Assembly: GCA_010028705.1 (NCBI GenBank)
Contig: RHAI01000009.1
Coordinates: 1-38,971, forward strand
DNA from: a bacterium
GTDB lineage: Bacteria; Margulisbacteria; Marinamargulisbacteria; SXXA01
DNA length: 38,971 nt
Direction of reading: 5' to 3'
Part shown: positions 25,860 to 34,958 of the stretch, piece by piece
How the letters are laid out: the number at the start of each line of letters is the position of its first letter
How positions within the stretch are numbered: the stretch's first letter is position 1
Notes under the pieces: model-generated
The model's database searches: none
The model's input: the letters and a program-made list of their open reading frames with translations, nothing else
Told to the model about the DNA's origin: nothing
Made by a program: the position numbers and the translations under genes

Positions 25860-26807
25860 ATGACTACTGTTAAAATAATTGAGAAAAAAAATCTTTGGTT
25901 TTCAGTGTCGGCACTATTAATCACCATTGGATTTTTTTTAATGGGACTTCGATTTATTAAAAATGAGCCAGTATTAAATTTTGGCAGCGATTTTGCTGGG
26001 GGAAGTACGATGGTATTGCGATTTGACGGTCTGGCTGAAAAATACCGGCATTCCGGGCGTAATAAAGAAAAGTTTCAGATCGAATCCTCAAAATTTATTG
26101 CCGAAGTACGCAGGGTATTGGAGGAATTTAATTTGGGTAATTCCTCAATTCAACTGTCTGGGGACCAGGATGTTGTAATAAAAACGGCCAAAGTTTCCTC
26201 GGATCAAAGTTTAAAAATTCGAGGTGCCCTTACGTCCCGATTAGGGGCAAATGAGGTGCTGGAAATTGATTATGTTGGACCATCGATGGGTAAGGAATTA
26301 CGAAATCAAGCCATGGTTATCACTGTGTGTGTCGCCATTGCCTTGATGGCGTACATTAGTTGGCGTTTTGAATTTTCCTATGGATGGGGAGCGTTGGGAG
26401 CGACTCTTCACGATGCCCTCATAATGATGAGTTTAGCGTCTATTTTGGGTATAGAGATCAATTCCGCATTTGTTGCCGCATTGTTAACTATTCTGGGGTA
26501 TTCTATTAACGATACAATTGTTATTTTTGATCGTATTCGAGACAATATCAATATGTTGAAAAATCAAAAGCAAGCCATCAACCTGGTAGCTCTTGTCAAT
26601 CAGTCGATCCGGGAAACGTTAGGTAGAACAATCAATACAGTTCTGACGGTTGTTATTGTTCTTGTAGCGCTATTGATATTTGGCGGAGAGACCATACGTC
26701 CATTTTGTATTGTCCTTTTAATGGGAACTATAACGGGAACTTACTCGTCCATTTTTATAGCCAGTCCAGTTATGATTATGGGTACAAGTTTGGGGCCCCA
26801 AAAGTAG
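25860..26807 (+). CDS. secF: Protein translocase subunit SecF
   Basis: Partner of SecD in the SecDF export complex. One N-terminal helix is followed by FGSDFAGGSTMVLRF, a short periplasmic domain, and helices containing LTILGYSINDTIVIFDRIRDN, which parallels the SecD motif. A segment RETLGRTINTVLTVVIVLVALLIFGG is also typical. Length 315 aa. A purine-rich AAGGAGG precedes ATG 25860. It is followed by the glutamate dehydrogenase gene after 13 bases. Confidence 0.96.
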   Translation: MTTVKIIEKKNLWFSVSALLITIGFFLMGLRFIKNEPVLNFGSDFAGGSTMVLRFDGLAEKYRHSGRNKEKFQIESSKFIAEVRRVLEEFNLGNSSIQLSGDQDVVIKTAKVSSDQSLKIRGALTSRLGANEVLEIDYVGPSMGKELRNQAMVITVCVAIALMAYISWRFEFSYGWGALGATLHDALIMMSLASILGIEINSAFVAALLTILGYSINDTIVIFDRIRDNINMLKNQKQAINLVALVNQSIRETLGRTINTVLTVVIVLVALLIFGGETIRPFCIVLLMGTITGTYSSIFIASPVMIMGTSLGPQK

Positions 26808-26820
26808 GAGGTGAATAACA

Positions 26821-29800
26821 GTGGAACATTCGAATTCCTTAGTATTAAGTCAGAAAGATAGATTTATTGATAACATTGTTGCGTCTTTAAACGGGGACAC
26901 GCTTCTATTGCAATTCGCAACGCAGTATCTTCGCGCAAATTCAACAAGTGGATTATTTCAAGACAATGATGTCAATATAGAGGTGTTTTTGAAGGAGCGG
27001 TTCGATTTTTTCATTTCAGCTATTCCTGCCGGTAACGTACGGTTGGCGACTCTGGAAAGCGAGGACCTATCGGGCAATGGCCGGCGTTTACTTGAGTATG
27101 TGGTTCCCGATGCAATGTATATGGTGTTGACCTTGGGCGAAGTGTTTAAAGAGTACGATTGTCGAATAACTAAATTAATCCATCCTATTTTGGCGGTTCG
27201 ACTCGATCGCGATGCCGATGGAGAAACGGTTGTATCGTCGATTTCAGAGCCTGATGAAGAATCCTTTTTAGTGTCAACCACCTATATCGAATTTGAGGGT
27301 CTGGAAAACGATCAGTTAGATAAATTTTTGGGCCGTATTAAACGGCATATTGACGCTTTACAATCCGCTCAATTGGCGCAAACCGATTTATTTCGGCAGT
27401 TACGCTCGATGAGTAAAAATATTATGGAAAATCCACTAGGATCCGATCAACCGAAGGAGGAGTGGGTGGATTTGGTGTCATGGTTAGACGAAGAGAATTT
27501 TTCAGTTTTTGGGGCATCAACAGTTGTCCATTCGGCGTTGGGAACAACCGTGCAGGATGGGTTAGGTATACTTTCAGAATCCTATCGTGCACTTGATCCC
27601 TCGATCGAATCGGGGTTAGTCGAGCACAGCTGGAAATTAAGGCAATCTGACTCCCCGTATATATTTGATACATTTCCTGTAATTTCCCCAATTCAACGAT
27701 TTGAACCATTAATGAGACTTAGTATTAAATGCTGTAAAGATAATGCTGTAATTGAATATAATTTTGTTGGCCTACTCAAACGTAGTTCCTTATTGGCTAA
27801 AAACTGGGAAACTCCTTTGATTCATTTGAAAATGAAGACGATTTTTGAGTCTCGTCGAATGTTTCCAGGTAGTTATGATTATAATGAAGTGATTCGTATA
27901 TTTACATCGATTCCAAAGGCTGAATTATTTCGTTGCAGCACTGATGATTTGCAATTCGTTGTTGACTCGGTTCTATCAATAACAAACCCTAGTGCATTGT
28001 ATTGTTATAGTAAGGTTAATGCGAGCCTGGGGAGGACCTTATTACTTGTTTCGATTCCAGAGGCGCTATATAGTCGGTCAAACATAGATTTAATTAGCCA
28101 ATATCTGCAGTCAACTATCCAGACTGTGGGTATCGAAATCGTTGAAATTGACGGTCCGGATCATAAACGACTGCACTTTTATTTTGATTCGGAATTATTA
28201 GGCAGTGCGGCTGAGCAGATTGATAAAATTCAAGGAGCTTTACGCGACTTAATTCGTCCGTGGGAAGACCGCCTTCGTGACGCGATTTTAGCAGAATTTC
28301 CGGGCAAAACGGGGCTCTTGTTGCATTCGCGATACCTGCATGCATTTCCTTCGCATCACAAAGTGCGGCGAACCCCTGCGGAAACCGTCAATGACATAAT
28401 TTTTTTAGAGAAAGTAACCCATGAGCGCCGGATTCAATTTGATCTTGCGGCGGTGACCACCGTTAATTCATCGTTAAAGGACAAGGCGTCCGTTTTAAGT
28501 ATCTACAACACAACTAAAATTGATTTAATTCATATTATGCCGGTTTTACAAAATTTGGGCTTGTACGTATTCGACGAATTAACTACTAGAATTGGTCCTG
28601 AATCAGAGCTTTACGGCTACATCCATTCATTTCGGTTTGGAAATGGTGATCAGTCTAAATTGGATGAAAAAATATACAAAACGTTAATAAATACGTTGCT
28701 TACTGAAGTGTTTGAAGGCAATACTGAAAACGATTCTTTAAACGCGTTAGCCATTTCCGCTCAAATGGATTGGCGGGCCATAAATTTGTTTCAGACTTAT
28801 CGGAATTTATTTTGTCAACTTGTCCCTGAAATAAGCCGAGAAAAAGTAAATTCTGTATTGCAGCGTTATCCAGATTCTGTAGTCGCATTATTTCAATATT
28901 TCCAAATAAAATTTTCACCTGATCCTGAATTCGGTACCGTTCAACATCGGGAAGCGAATCTTTTGACCCCCGCGAGTAAAGGTTTTTTTTCGACTCTCTC
29001 GACTGTATCGGACGTGAATGAAGATCTTATATTGAAACAGATATTTAATTTGTTCGAGGCGACATTACGTACTAATTTTTATGTCGTTAAAAATGCAGCC
29101 GACACATCAATTTCGATAAAGTTAGACTCAAAAAAAGTGCCTTTTGTGCCAGCTCCAGCACCTTATCGCGAAATATATGTTCATGATGTTGGAATGGAAG
29201 GTACCCATCTTCGATTTGGACCTATTGCCCGAGGCGGACTCCGTTGGTCGGATCGACACGATGATTTTAGGAAAGAGGTTCTCGGGCTCGTAAAGACACA
29301 GCAAACGAAAAATGTTGTTATCGTCCCGGTAGGCTCCAAAGGTGGATTTGTAGTAAAGAAACCCTTAATCTCAAAGGACGTTGCCGCTACTGAATCGGTT
29401 AAACAGTATCGCAAATTTATTGGGGCATTGTTGGATATCACTGACAATATTACCGGTGATGGCGAAACCTCTAATCCCCACAATGTTCTAGCGTACGATG
29501 GCTTGGATCCATACCTAGTCGTAGCGGCCGATAAAGGAACCGCATCATTTTCGGATATTGCGAATGATATGGCTGACCGCTATCGGTTTTGGCTGGGAGA
29601 TGCTTTTGCGTCAGGTGGTAGCATTGGTTACAATCATAAAAAAGAAGCCATTACAGCTCGAGGGGCTTGGGAATGCGTGAAGCTGCATTTTTTGGAACTA
29701 GGTAAAAATATTGAAAATGACCAATTTACTGCAGTTGGGATTGGTGATATGTCCGGCGATGTATTTGGAAACGGGATGTTATTAAGTAAAAATTTAAGAC

Positions 29801-31587
29801 TTCTTGCGGCGTTTAATCATGCGCATGTATTTGTCGATCCCACTCCCGATTCACAGACAAGTTGGACTGAGAGAAAACGGTTATTTGATTTGCCTCGAAG
29901 TGCTTGGACTGATTATGATCACTCGTTAATTAGCAATGGCGGTGGAGTTTTTGAACGCAACGCCAAAGAAATTCTTGTGAGTCCTGAGATGAAAGACGTT
30001 TTCGGGATTAAAGAGGCTACCGTAACTGGCGAAGGATTAATTCGGTATATATTAAAAGCCAAAGTAGATTTAGTGTGGCTTGGAGGCATTGGCACGTATT
30101 TCAAGGCATCGAGTCAATCCAATGTGTCGGTAGGTGACGTCGCAAATGATTCGGTCCGTATTGATATAACGGATTGCAAAGCTCAGGTTATTGGAGAGGG
30201 CGCTAATTTGGGTGTAACACAGCCGGCTAGGATTGAATACGCGTTATCCGGGGGGCGGATCAATACAGACGCTATTGACAACTCGGCCGGTGTAAACATG
30301 TCCGATTATGAGGTCAATATAAAAATATTATTGCGGCAGTTATTAGAGGTCGGCGTTTTAAAGGATAATGACGACCGGAATTCGTTGCTTGAATTAGCTA
30401 CTAATGAAGTTTCGGAGTTAGTGTTGGCAAATAATAGGGGCCAACATCGGTTGCTATCATGCGATGCAATCCGGTCGAAGAAGCAATTCAGTATTTTCGT
30501 GAAATTAATACAAAGCTATGTTGGTTCCGGATTTTTAGATTCAAAAACCGAGCAACTGCCTGATTTTGCCGATTTGGAAGCTATGGGTGGTAATGGGCAT
30601 ACGATGCCTCGGCCGATTTTGGCAACCGTTCAGGCCTACACTAAAATGATGATATATGACCAGTTAATGGCTGCAGATATTTTAGATGATCCCTATTTTA
30701 AGGGGTTTTACGAGGGTTACTTCCCTCTTTCTATTAGGAATCGAGTTGGGATATCTATGCCTAATCACCGTTTGCAGCGGAATATTTTGGGAACGATATT
30801 AACCAATCGAATCGTGAATCAAGCCGGAATACTGTTTTTCTTCCAATCACAACAAGCTACGGGAAAAGCAGTGGCTGATATTGCAAAAGCGTATTATCTA
30901 CTTGATTCGGCGTATAATTTTCCTGAACTTCGACGGACAATAACTCGGGATACGGTTGCAGAAGTCGATAAATATGCAGCCCTGATTGAATTAGAGAACC
31001 ATATTTCCGATTGGGTGCAAACACTGCTTTTAATACCGGCGTTTGATATTAATTTTGAGTATTCTCGCTTGATACAATCGATATCATCGGAGATTTTAGG
31101 TCGAGTAAATCTCAGTCGATCGGGGTTAAGCAAATGGGCAAATCGAGGATTTTCTGATTCAAACGTGAAGCAAATTGCATCTCTCGATTTATTAAATTCG
31201 GTTCCTGAAGTTGTGTTTTTACACGTTAAGTATAATATCCCTCTCGGGGAATTGGTTATTAATGCAATGGATTTGATTGAACAAAAATTTGAATTGCGCT
31301 GGTTAGAGCTTGCTGTTAAGTCAATTGATGCTAAAACTCAATGGGAAATTGCTCATAAAGGGATTCTTCTTCAGACGATTAAAATGAGGAAGTTAGCGTT
31401 GGTAAAGCTTGCACTTGAATATCGTTCAAATTTATCGATAGACGAAATTATTAAACAGATAATTAGTGATATGAGTTCCGATTTCAAATTGTATTTTGGA
31501 ACCGTCAGCGACTTAAAATCATCTCGAACGAGTACTTTGACCAGTATCACTGTTGCCGTAAATAGATTGAACTTTATTGGAGCTTAG
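26821..31587 (+). CDS. NAD-specific glutamate dehydrogenase, large form
   Basis: Bacterial NAD-GDH of the long 180-kDa class, converting glutamate to 2-oxoglutarate and ammonia with NAD. The 1588-aa length is typical. Roughly the first 750 residues are regulatory and ACT-like. The catalytic region begins near 805 with GGLRWSDRHDDFRKEVLGLVKTQ, then VGSKGGFVVKK, DGLDPYLVVAADKGTA and GGSIGYNHK. The DMSGDVFGNGML nucleotide-binding segment is near residue 976. WLGGIGTYFK and VIGEGANLGVTQ follow. Start GTG 26821 has AGGAGG nine bases upstream. It likely serves glutamate catabolism. Its place behind secDF is unusual and probably only shared transcription. Confidence 0.93.
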   Translation: MEHSNSLVLSQKDRFIDNIVASLNGDTLLLQFATQYLRANSTSGLFQDNDVNIEVFLKERFDFFISAIPAGNVRLATLESEDLSGNGRRLLEYVVPDAMYMVLTLGEVFKEYDCRITKLIHPILAVRLDRDADGETVVSSISEPDEESFLVSTTYIEFEGLENDQLDKFLGRIKRHIDALQSAQLAQTDLFRQLRSMSKNIMENPLGSDQPKEEWVDLVSWLDEENFSVFGASTVVHSALGTTVQDGLGILSESYRALDPSIESGLVEHSWKLRQSDSPYIFDTFPVISPIQRFEPLMRLSIKCCKDNAVIEYNFVGLLKRSSLLAKNWETPLIHLKMKTIFESRRMFPGSYDYNEVIRIFTSIPKAELFRCSTDDLQFVVDSVLSITNPSALYCYSKVNASLGRTLLLVSIPEALYSRSNIDLISQYLQSTIQTVGIEIVEIDGPDHKRLHFYFDSELLGSAAEQIDKIQGALRDLIRPWEDRLRDAILAEFPGKTGLLLHSRYLHAFPSHHKVRRTPAETVNDIIFLEKVTHERRIQFDLAAVTTVNSSLKDKASVLSIYNTTKIDLIHIMPVLQNLGLYVFDELTTRIGPESELYGYIHSFRFGNGDQSKLDEKIYKTLINTLLTEVFEGNTENDSLNALAISAQMDWRAINLFQTYRNLFCQLVPEISREKVNSVLQRYPDSVVALFQYFQIKFSPDPEFGTVQHREANLLTPASKGFFSTLSTVSDVNEDLILKQIFNLFEATLRTNFYVVKNAADTSISIKLDSKKVPFVPAPAPYREIYVHDVGMEGTHLRFGPIARGGLRWSDRHDDFRKEVLGLVKTQQTKNVVIVPVGSKGGFVVKKPLISKDVAATESVKQYRKFIGALLDITDNITGDGETSNPHNVLAYDGLDPYLVVAADKGTASFSDIANDMADRYRFWLGDAFASGGSIGYNHKKEAITARGAWECVKLHFLELGKNIENDQFTAVGIGDMSGDVFGNGMLLSKNLRLLAAFNHAHVFVDPTPDSQTSWTERKRLFDLPRSAWTDYDHSLISNGGGVFERNAKEILVSPEMKDVFGIKEATVTGEGLIRYILKAKVDLVWLGGIGTYFKASSQSNVSVGDVANDSVRIDITDCKAQVIGEGANLGVTQPARIEYALSGGRINTDAIDNSAGVNMSDYEVNIKILLRQLLEVGVLKDNDDRNSLLELATNEVSELVLANNRGQHRLLSCDAIRSKKQFSIFVKLIQSYVGSGFLDSKTEQLPDFADLEAMGGNGHTMPRPILATVQAYTKMMIYDQLMAADILDDPYFKGFYEGYFPLSIRNRVGISMPNHRLQRNILGTILTNRIVNQAGILFFFQSQQATGKAVADIAKAYYLLDSAYNFPELRRTITRDTVAEVDKYAALIELENHISDWVQTLLLIPAFDINFEYSRLIQSISSEILGRVNLSRSGLSKWANRGFSDSNVKQIASLDLLNSVPEVVFLHVKYNIPLGELVINAMDLIEQKFELRWLELAVKSIDAKTQWEIAHKGILLQTIKMRKLALVKLALEYRSNLSIDEIIKQIISDMSSDFKLYFGTVSDLKSSRTSTLTSITVAVNRLNFIGA

Positions 31588-31659
31588 ATAGTTAAATCGG
31601 ATTAACTGGAGTGACCACTACTCTTAATTTAACCAGAGTGGGTGCACTCGATGACTTCC

Positions 31660-31689
31660 ATCCCCCCCCAGTTTTTAAGGGCGGGGGAT
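31660..31689. repeat. GC-rich hairpin
   Basis: ATCCCCC (31660-31666) pairs with GGGGGAT (31683-31689), and CCC (31667-31669) can pair with GGG (31679-31681) around an AT-rich loop. The structure lies about 70 bases after the glutamate dehydrogenase stop and 20 bases after the stop of the minus-strand small ORF. There is no T run on either side, so it is not a classic intrinsic terminator. It could be a transcript 3'-end element or the end of a lost insertion sequence. Confidence 0.45.
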
Positions 31690-31708
31690 TACACAAACAG
31701 GAACATTT

Positions 31709-31849
31709 TTAGTTGAAATTGACGTATTCAAATAGTCCTTGAAACGTTTTTTGTACAAAATCAGATTTAGATTTTATTAAATATGGGCGTAAAAAAAATA
31801 GGCCTTCGAGTACTATTATACCGTCAAAACGTTGTAATTCGTGGCCCAT
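31709..31849 (-). CDS. Probable 46-aa small protein
   Basis: A minus-strand ORF from ATG 31849 to a TAA at 31709, encoding 46 aa starting MGHELQRFDGIIVLEGL. Its Shine-Dalgarno AGGAGGG is five bases from the start, the strongest in the window, which is the main reason to call it. The protein is neutral to basic with several aromatic residues (FF, PY, FQGLFEYVNF), with no clear membrane segment or known motif. It is divergent from the DUF4015-like gene. A GC-rich hairpin lies just past its end. Without homologs or expression data the gene remains a proposal. Confidence 0.45.
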   Translation of the reverse strand: MGHELQRFDGIIVLEGLFFLRPYLIKSKSDFVQKTFQGLFEYVNFN

Positions 31850-32024
31850 ATTGTCCCTCCTGTGTTCCAGTTCAGGTTACACATCGTTAATTTTTCCCCT
31901 ATCTGCTACTCATTAAACCTCTTTAATACTCGAAGTACTGTGTTAAATCGTTATTTTTCAAAAATTGCGATACGTTATATGATGCATAGCTCGACGTCAT
32001 CACCGGTACAAGAGGGAATACTTC

Positions 32025-33356
32025 ATGGAGAAAAATAGCGGTTCGAAGGGTGTTCGGCCAATCAGTTTTTTCGTTGGACTTGCAATCTTCGTTACTTTAG
32101 GAGTTTCGAGCTACATCATACTTTGTGGGACATCCCGAACTGGAACGCACCGATTGTTGAAAGAGTCAGACAATCCGAGTGACAATATTACGACTCTTCA
32201 TAGTGTAATACCCGCTGTTAAACACATTTCCCCTCCTGAAGCGGTTAAAGCCATTTATATGACCAGTTGGGTGGCCACCGTCCCAGGTTGGCGGAGTCAG
32301 CTGCTGGAGTTTATTGATCAGTCCGAGGTAAATGCACTCGTGTTAGATATTAAAGACTACTCAGGGAAGATATCGTTTATTACTGGGGATCCCGTATTGG
32401 CGTCTATGAATGTAGAAGAGGATCGAATTAAAGATATTAAAGAATTTATTTTGGCTGCACACCAAAAAAATATTTACGTAATTGGGCGGATAACTGTGTT
32501 TCAGGATCCGATGTACGCTAAGCTATTTCCAAGTCAGGCCGTCAAATCCCGAGATGGGATTGTATGGAGGGATAGAAATGGCTTGAATTATATTGATCCT
32601 GCGTCGACTCAATTTTGGAATTACATTGTTCGTCTGGCGAAAGCATCTGCAAATCTTGGATTTGATGAGATCAATTTTGATTATGTGCGGTACCCGACGG
32701 ACGGTAATATGGCAAATGCTGTATTCCCTGTGTCGAGCCCGCGATTTCTGAAAATGGATGCATCGCCAAATTTGCTTGTGCATAATCAAGTATGTTCCGG
32801 AAACACTACCCGCGCTCGGCGTATGACAAAAAAGGAAGCCGTTATCACCGATTTTTTTTCCCACCTCCACACTCAATTAGCTGAGATTAACGTTCCAATT
32901 TCGGCGGACTTGTTTGGTATGACGATGACCTCGGCAGATGATGTCAATATTGGTCAGTATCTGGAATCCGCCGCCCCATATTTTGACTATATATGTCCCA
33001 TGGTTTACCCGTCTCATTACCCTCGTGGGTTCAACGGGTACTCTAATCCGGCTGAACATCCCTACGATATTGTTTATTTTGCGATGACTCACGGGGTCGC
33101 CCGGCTTGTTGCCGCGAATCAAAATCCCAGAAAACTTCGGCCATGGCTTCAGGATTTTAACCTTGGGGCGGTTTATGATGCACAGAAAGTTAGGGCCCAA
33201 ATTAAAGCGACATATGATTCGAATTTGGTGGGGTGGCAGATATGGGACCCTCGAAATAAATATACGAGAGGGGCCTATTTGTCGGGTACTAACAACAACA
33301 CTGCAGCGGATTCACTGTCGTTCAAATCTACAGTCAATGTGTCATCTAAGCAATGA
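32025..33356 (+). CDS. DUF4015/COG1306-like glycosidase-fold protein
   Basis: A 443-aa protein with a membrane anchor or signal segment at about residues 11-30. A Ser/Pro-rich stretch follows, then a TIM-barrel-like domain from about residue 75. Its segments AIYMTSWV, VNALVLDIKDYSGKI, VIGRITVFQDPMYAK, INFDYVRYPTDG and PISADLFGMTMTS fit the DUF4015 (GH13-like, COG1306) family of putative extracytoplasmic glycoside hydrolases. The Asp and Arg residues of FDYVRYPTDG are the likely active-site region. Substrate is unknown. ATG 32025 is preceded by AGGG about 12 bases upstream. Its stop overlaps the next start by four bases (ATGA). Confidence 0.8.
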   Translation: MEKNSGSKGVRPISFFVGLAIFVTLGVSSYIILCGTSRTGTHRLLKESDNPSDNITTLHSVIPAVKHISPPEAVKAIYMTSWVATVPGWRSQLLEFIDQSEVNALVLDIKDYSGKISFITGDPVLASMNVEEDRIKDIKEFILAAHQKNIYVIGRITVFQDPMYAKLFPSQAVKSRDGIVWRDRNGLNYIDPASTQFWNYIVRLAKASANLGFDEINFDYVRYPTDGNMANAVFPVSSPRFLKMDASPNLLVHNQVCSGNTTRARRMTKKEAVITDFFSHLHTQLAEINVPISADLFGMTMTSADDVNIGQYLESAAPYFDYICPMVYPSHYPRGFNGYSNPAEHPYDIVYFAMTHGVARLVAANQNPRKLRPWLQDFNLGAVYDAQKVRAQIKATYDSNLVGWQIWDPRNKYTRGAYLSGTNNNTAADSLSFKSTVNVSSKQ

Positions 33357-34444
33357 GAGGTCAGGATTTTTTTTTGAAAATAAGAACCTTTGCCATTCCA
33401 GTTGCAATCTGGGCACTCATCGCTTGGATAGTTATATCGATTGACGATGCTGTTTTTCCGCTGGCCAGCGGGTTTTCAGCGGCGTATTTGTTGAATCCCC
33501 TTGTGAGGTTCTTGACGAAGTTTAATATTCCCCGATGGTTGGCCGTGTGGATAGTTTTTCTTCTGATGATGACATTATTATTCGTAGTTTCGATTTTTGT
33601 TCTACCAGGAATCGTAATGGAATTATTCCATTTTTTTGAAAATGCCCCGCGATATCTGACCCGGAGTTATTATCAGTTAATGAACTACCTAAGTCGAAAT
33701 GGCCTGGGATCTATAGTTTGGCGGTACAATTTATTACCGTTACTTCAACAGTTGGGGGCTCAGTATGTAAATAGTATCATCGGATCAGTAACATCATCGG
33801 CTCAAAGTTTGTCTGGGAAAATATCTGCAACGGCTTCTTCATTAATAAATATTTCGTTGTTTCCGATTTTCCTTTACTACGGCCTTGCCCGATTGCACCT
33901 TATCCCCGGGCAAGTAAAACGGATCTTGCCGCCGAAATTACATGACTCTTTTAAATATTTTTTGAGGATCTCCGATGCCATCCTTAGCGGCTATATTCGG
34001 GGCCAGTTAATTGTTTGTGTATCTCTAGGTACGCTCTATGCTGTTGGTCTTTGGATATGGGGTGTCCCGTATGGTTTGATTATCGGATACATTTCTGGTT
34101 TTCTTAATTTGGTGCCATACCTTGGGTTCGCCGGCGGTATTTTGATCGGTGTTTTAACGGTCCTTATTTCAGGTGGAAACGTCCTAAACGTTTTAGCCGT
34201 GATCGGAGTGTTTATCGTGGCACAAATGATCGAGAGTTTTATTTTAACTCCTAAAATAGTAGGTGGTACAGTTGGGCTTGATCCGTTATTAACCTTGATT
34301 GCGTTAATTGTCGGCGGAAATGTATGGGGCGGATTTGGTTTATTGATTGCGGTTCCGGTTACCGGGATAATTAATAGGATTTATAAAGATTATTTACTTG
34401 GACGACTGACTATAAAACCGATGGAATGGCAGAATGACACGTGA
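33353..34444 (+). CDS. AI-2E family transporter (PerM/YdiK-like)
   Basis: An integral membrane protein of 363 aa with about seven to eight hydrophobic segments. The pattern matches the family: an N-terminal pair of helices, a central soluble part with amphipathic helices (about residues 85-155), and a C-terminal cluster. That cluster includes YIRGQLIVCVSLGTLYAVGLWIWGVPYGLIIGYISGFLNLVPYLG and DPLLTLIALIVGGNVWGGFGLLIAVPVTG. The family includes AI-2 exporters and sodium/proton antiporters, so the substrate cannot be assigned. The start overlaps the upstream gene (ATGA), and the end overlaps the next gene by 11 bases. Confidence 0.88.
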   Translation: MRGQDFFLKIRTFAIPVAIWALIAWIVISIDDAVFPLASGFSAAYLLNPLVRFLTKFNIPRWLAVWIVFLLMMTLLFVVSIFVLPGIVMELFHFFENAPRYLTRSYYQLMNYLSRNGLGSIVWRYNLLPLLQQLGAQYVNSIIGSVTSSAQSLSGKISATASSLINISLFPIFLYYGLARLHLIPGQVKRILPPKLHDSFKYFLRISDAILSGYIRGQLIVCVSLGTLYAVGLWIWGVPYGLIIGYISGFLNLVPYLGFAGGILIGVLTVLISGGNVLNVLAVIGVFIVAQMIESFILTPKIVGGTVGLDPLLTLIALIVGGNVWGGFGLLIAVPVTGIINRIYKDYLLGRLTIKPMEWQNDT

Positions 34445-34946
34445 TAAAGACCAGGCATACGAATTAATTCAAGAAGGGCGTAATCTCTTGTTAGAGGGCA
34501 ATACCCAGCAAGCGTTGGATAAGTTCAAAGAAAGCGTTTCAATTTTTCCTACGCCCGAAGGCTATACACTTTGGGCGTGGATGCTGAGTTACGATTCTGA
34601 ACTTGAGGAATGTATAGAATTATGCAAACACGCCATTTTGCTTGATCCTGAATTTGGCAATGCGTATAACGATATTGGGTCTTACCTTATCGACTTAGGG
34701 CGGTTAGATGAAGCGATAGTGTGGTTGAAAAAAGCCAAGCAGGCGAAACATTATGAATCGCCACAATTTCCATATTTAAATCTTGCAAGAGTATATCTTA
34801 AATTAGAACGTGATTATGAAGCGATGGAGGAATATCGGCAGTTGTTAAGTATCGATCCGAATAACATGGAAGGTCGATTTATTTTGGCGTTTTTGGATGA
34901 GGATGGAGATAATACCAAAATGCCTACGTTGTTTTCTAATAATTGA
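34434..34946 (+). CDS. Tetratricopeptide-repeat protein
   Basis: A 170-aa protein with about three to four TPR-like helical repeats over residues 1-150. The pattern of small and large hydrophobics is clear in ALDKFKESVSIFPTPEGYTLW, AYNDIGSYLIDLGRLDEAIVWLKKA and YLNLARVYLKLERDYEAMEEYRQLLSIDP. No signal peptide is seen, so it is likely a cytoplasmic protein-binding scaffold. It overlaps the permease gene by 11 bases, indicating coupling. The partner is not known; the permease and the following oxidoreductase are candidates only by neighbourhood. Confidence 0.85.
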   Translation: MTRDKDQAYELIQEGRNLLLEGNTQQALDKFKESVSIFPTPEGYTLWAWMLSYDSELEECIELCKHAILLDPEFGNAYNDIGSYLIDLGRLDEAIVWLKKAKQAKHYESPQFPYLNLARVYLKLERDYEAMEEYRQLLSIDPNNMEGRFILAFLDEDGDNTKMPTLFSNN

Positions 34947-34958
34947 TTCGAGGAATTT

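Larger units (their letters stand above)
31588..32024. other. Intergenic region between glutamate dehydrogenase and DUF4015 gene
   Basis: This is the longest gap in the window. It contains a GC-rich hairpin at 31660-31689 and a small minus-strand ORF at 31709-31849 with a strong Shine-Dalgarno. About 175 bases of AT-rich DNA follow, with short inverted matches TTCGAGTA (about 31805-31812) and TACTCGAA (about 31927-31934). The promoters of the divergent genes are probably in this last part but no hexamer pair is convincing. Confidence 0.6.

Noticed and set aside
31841-32038. A 65-codon plus-strand ORF in the intergenic region
   Set aside because: It has no Shine-Dalgarno and overlaps the minus-strand ORF start and the real start of the DUF4015-like gene. 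Its sequence looks like unselected AT-rich DNA.
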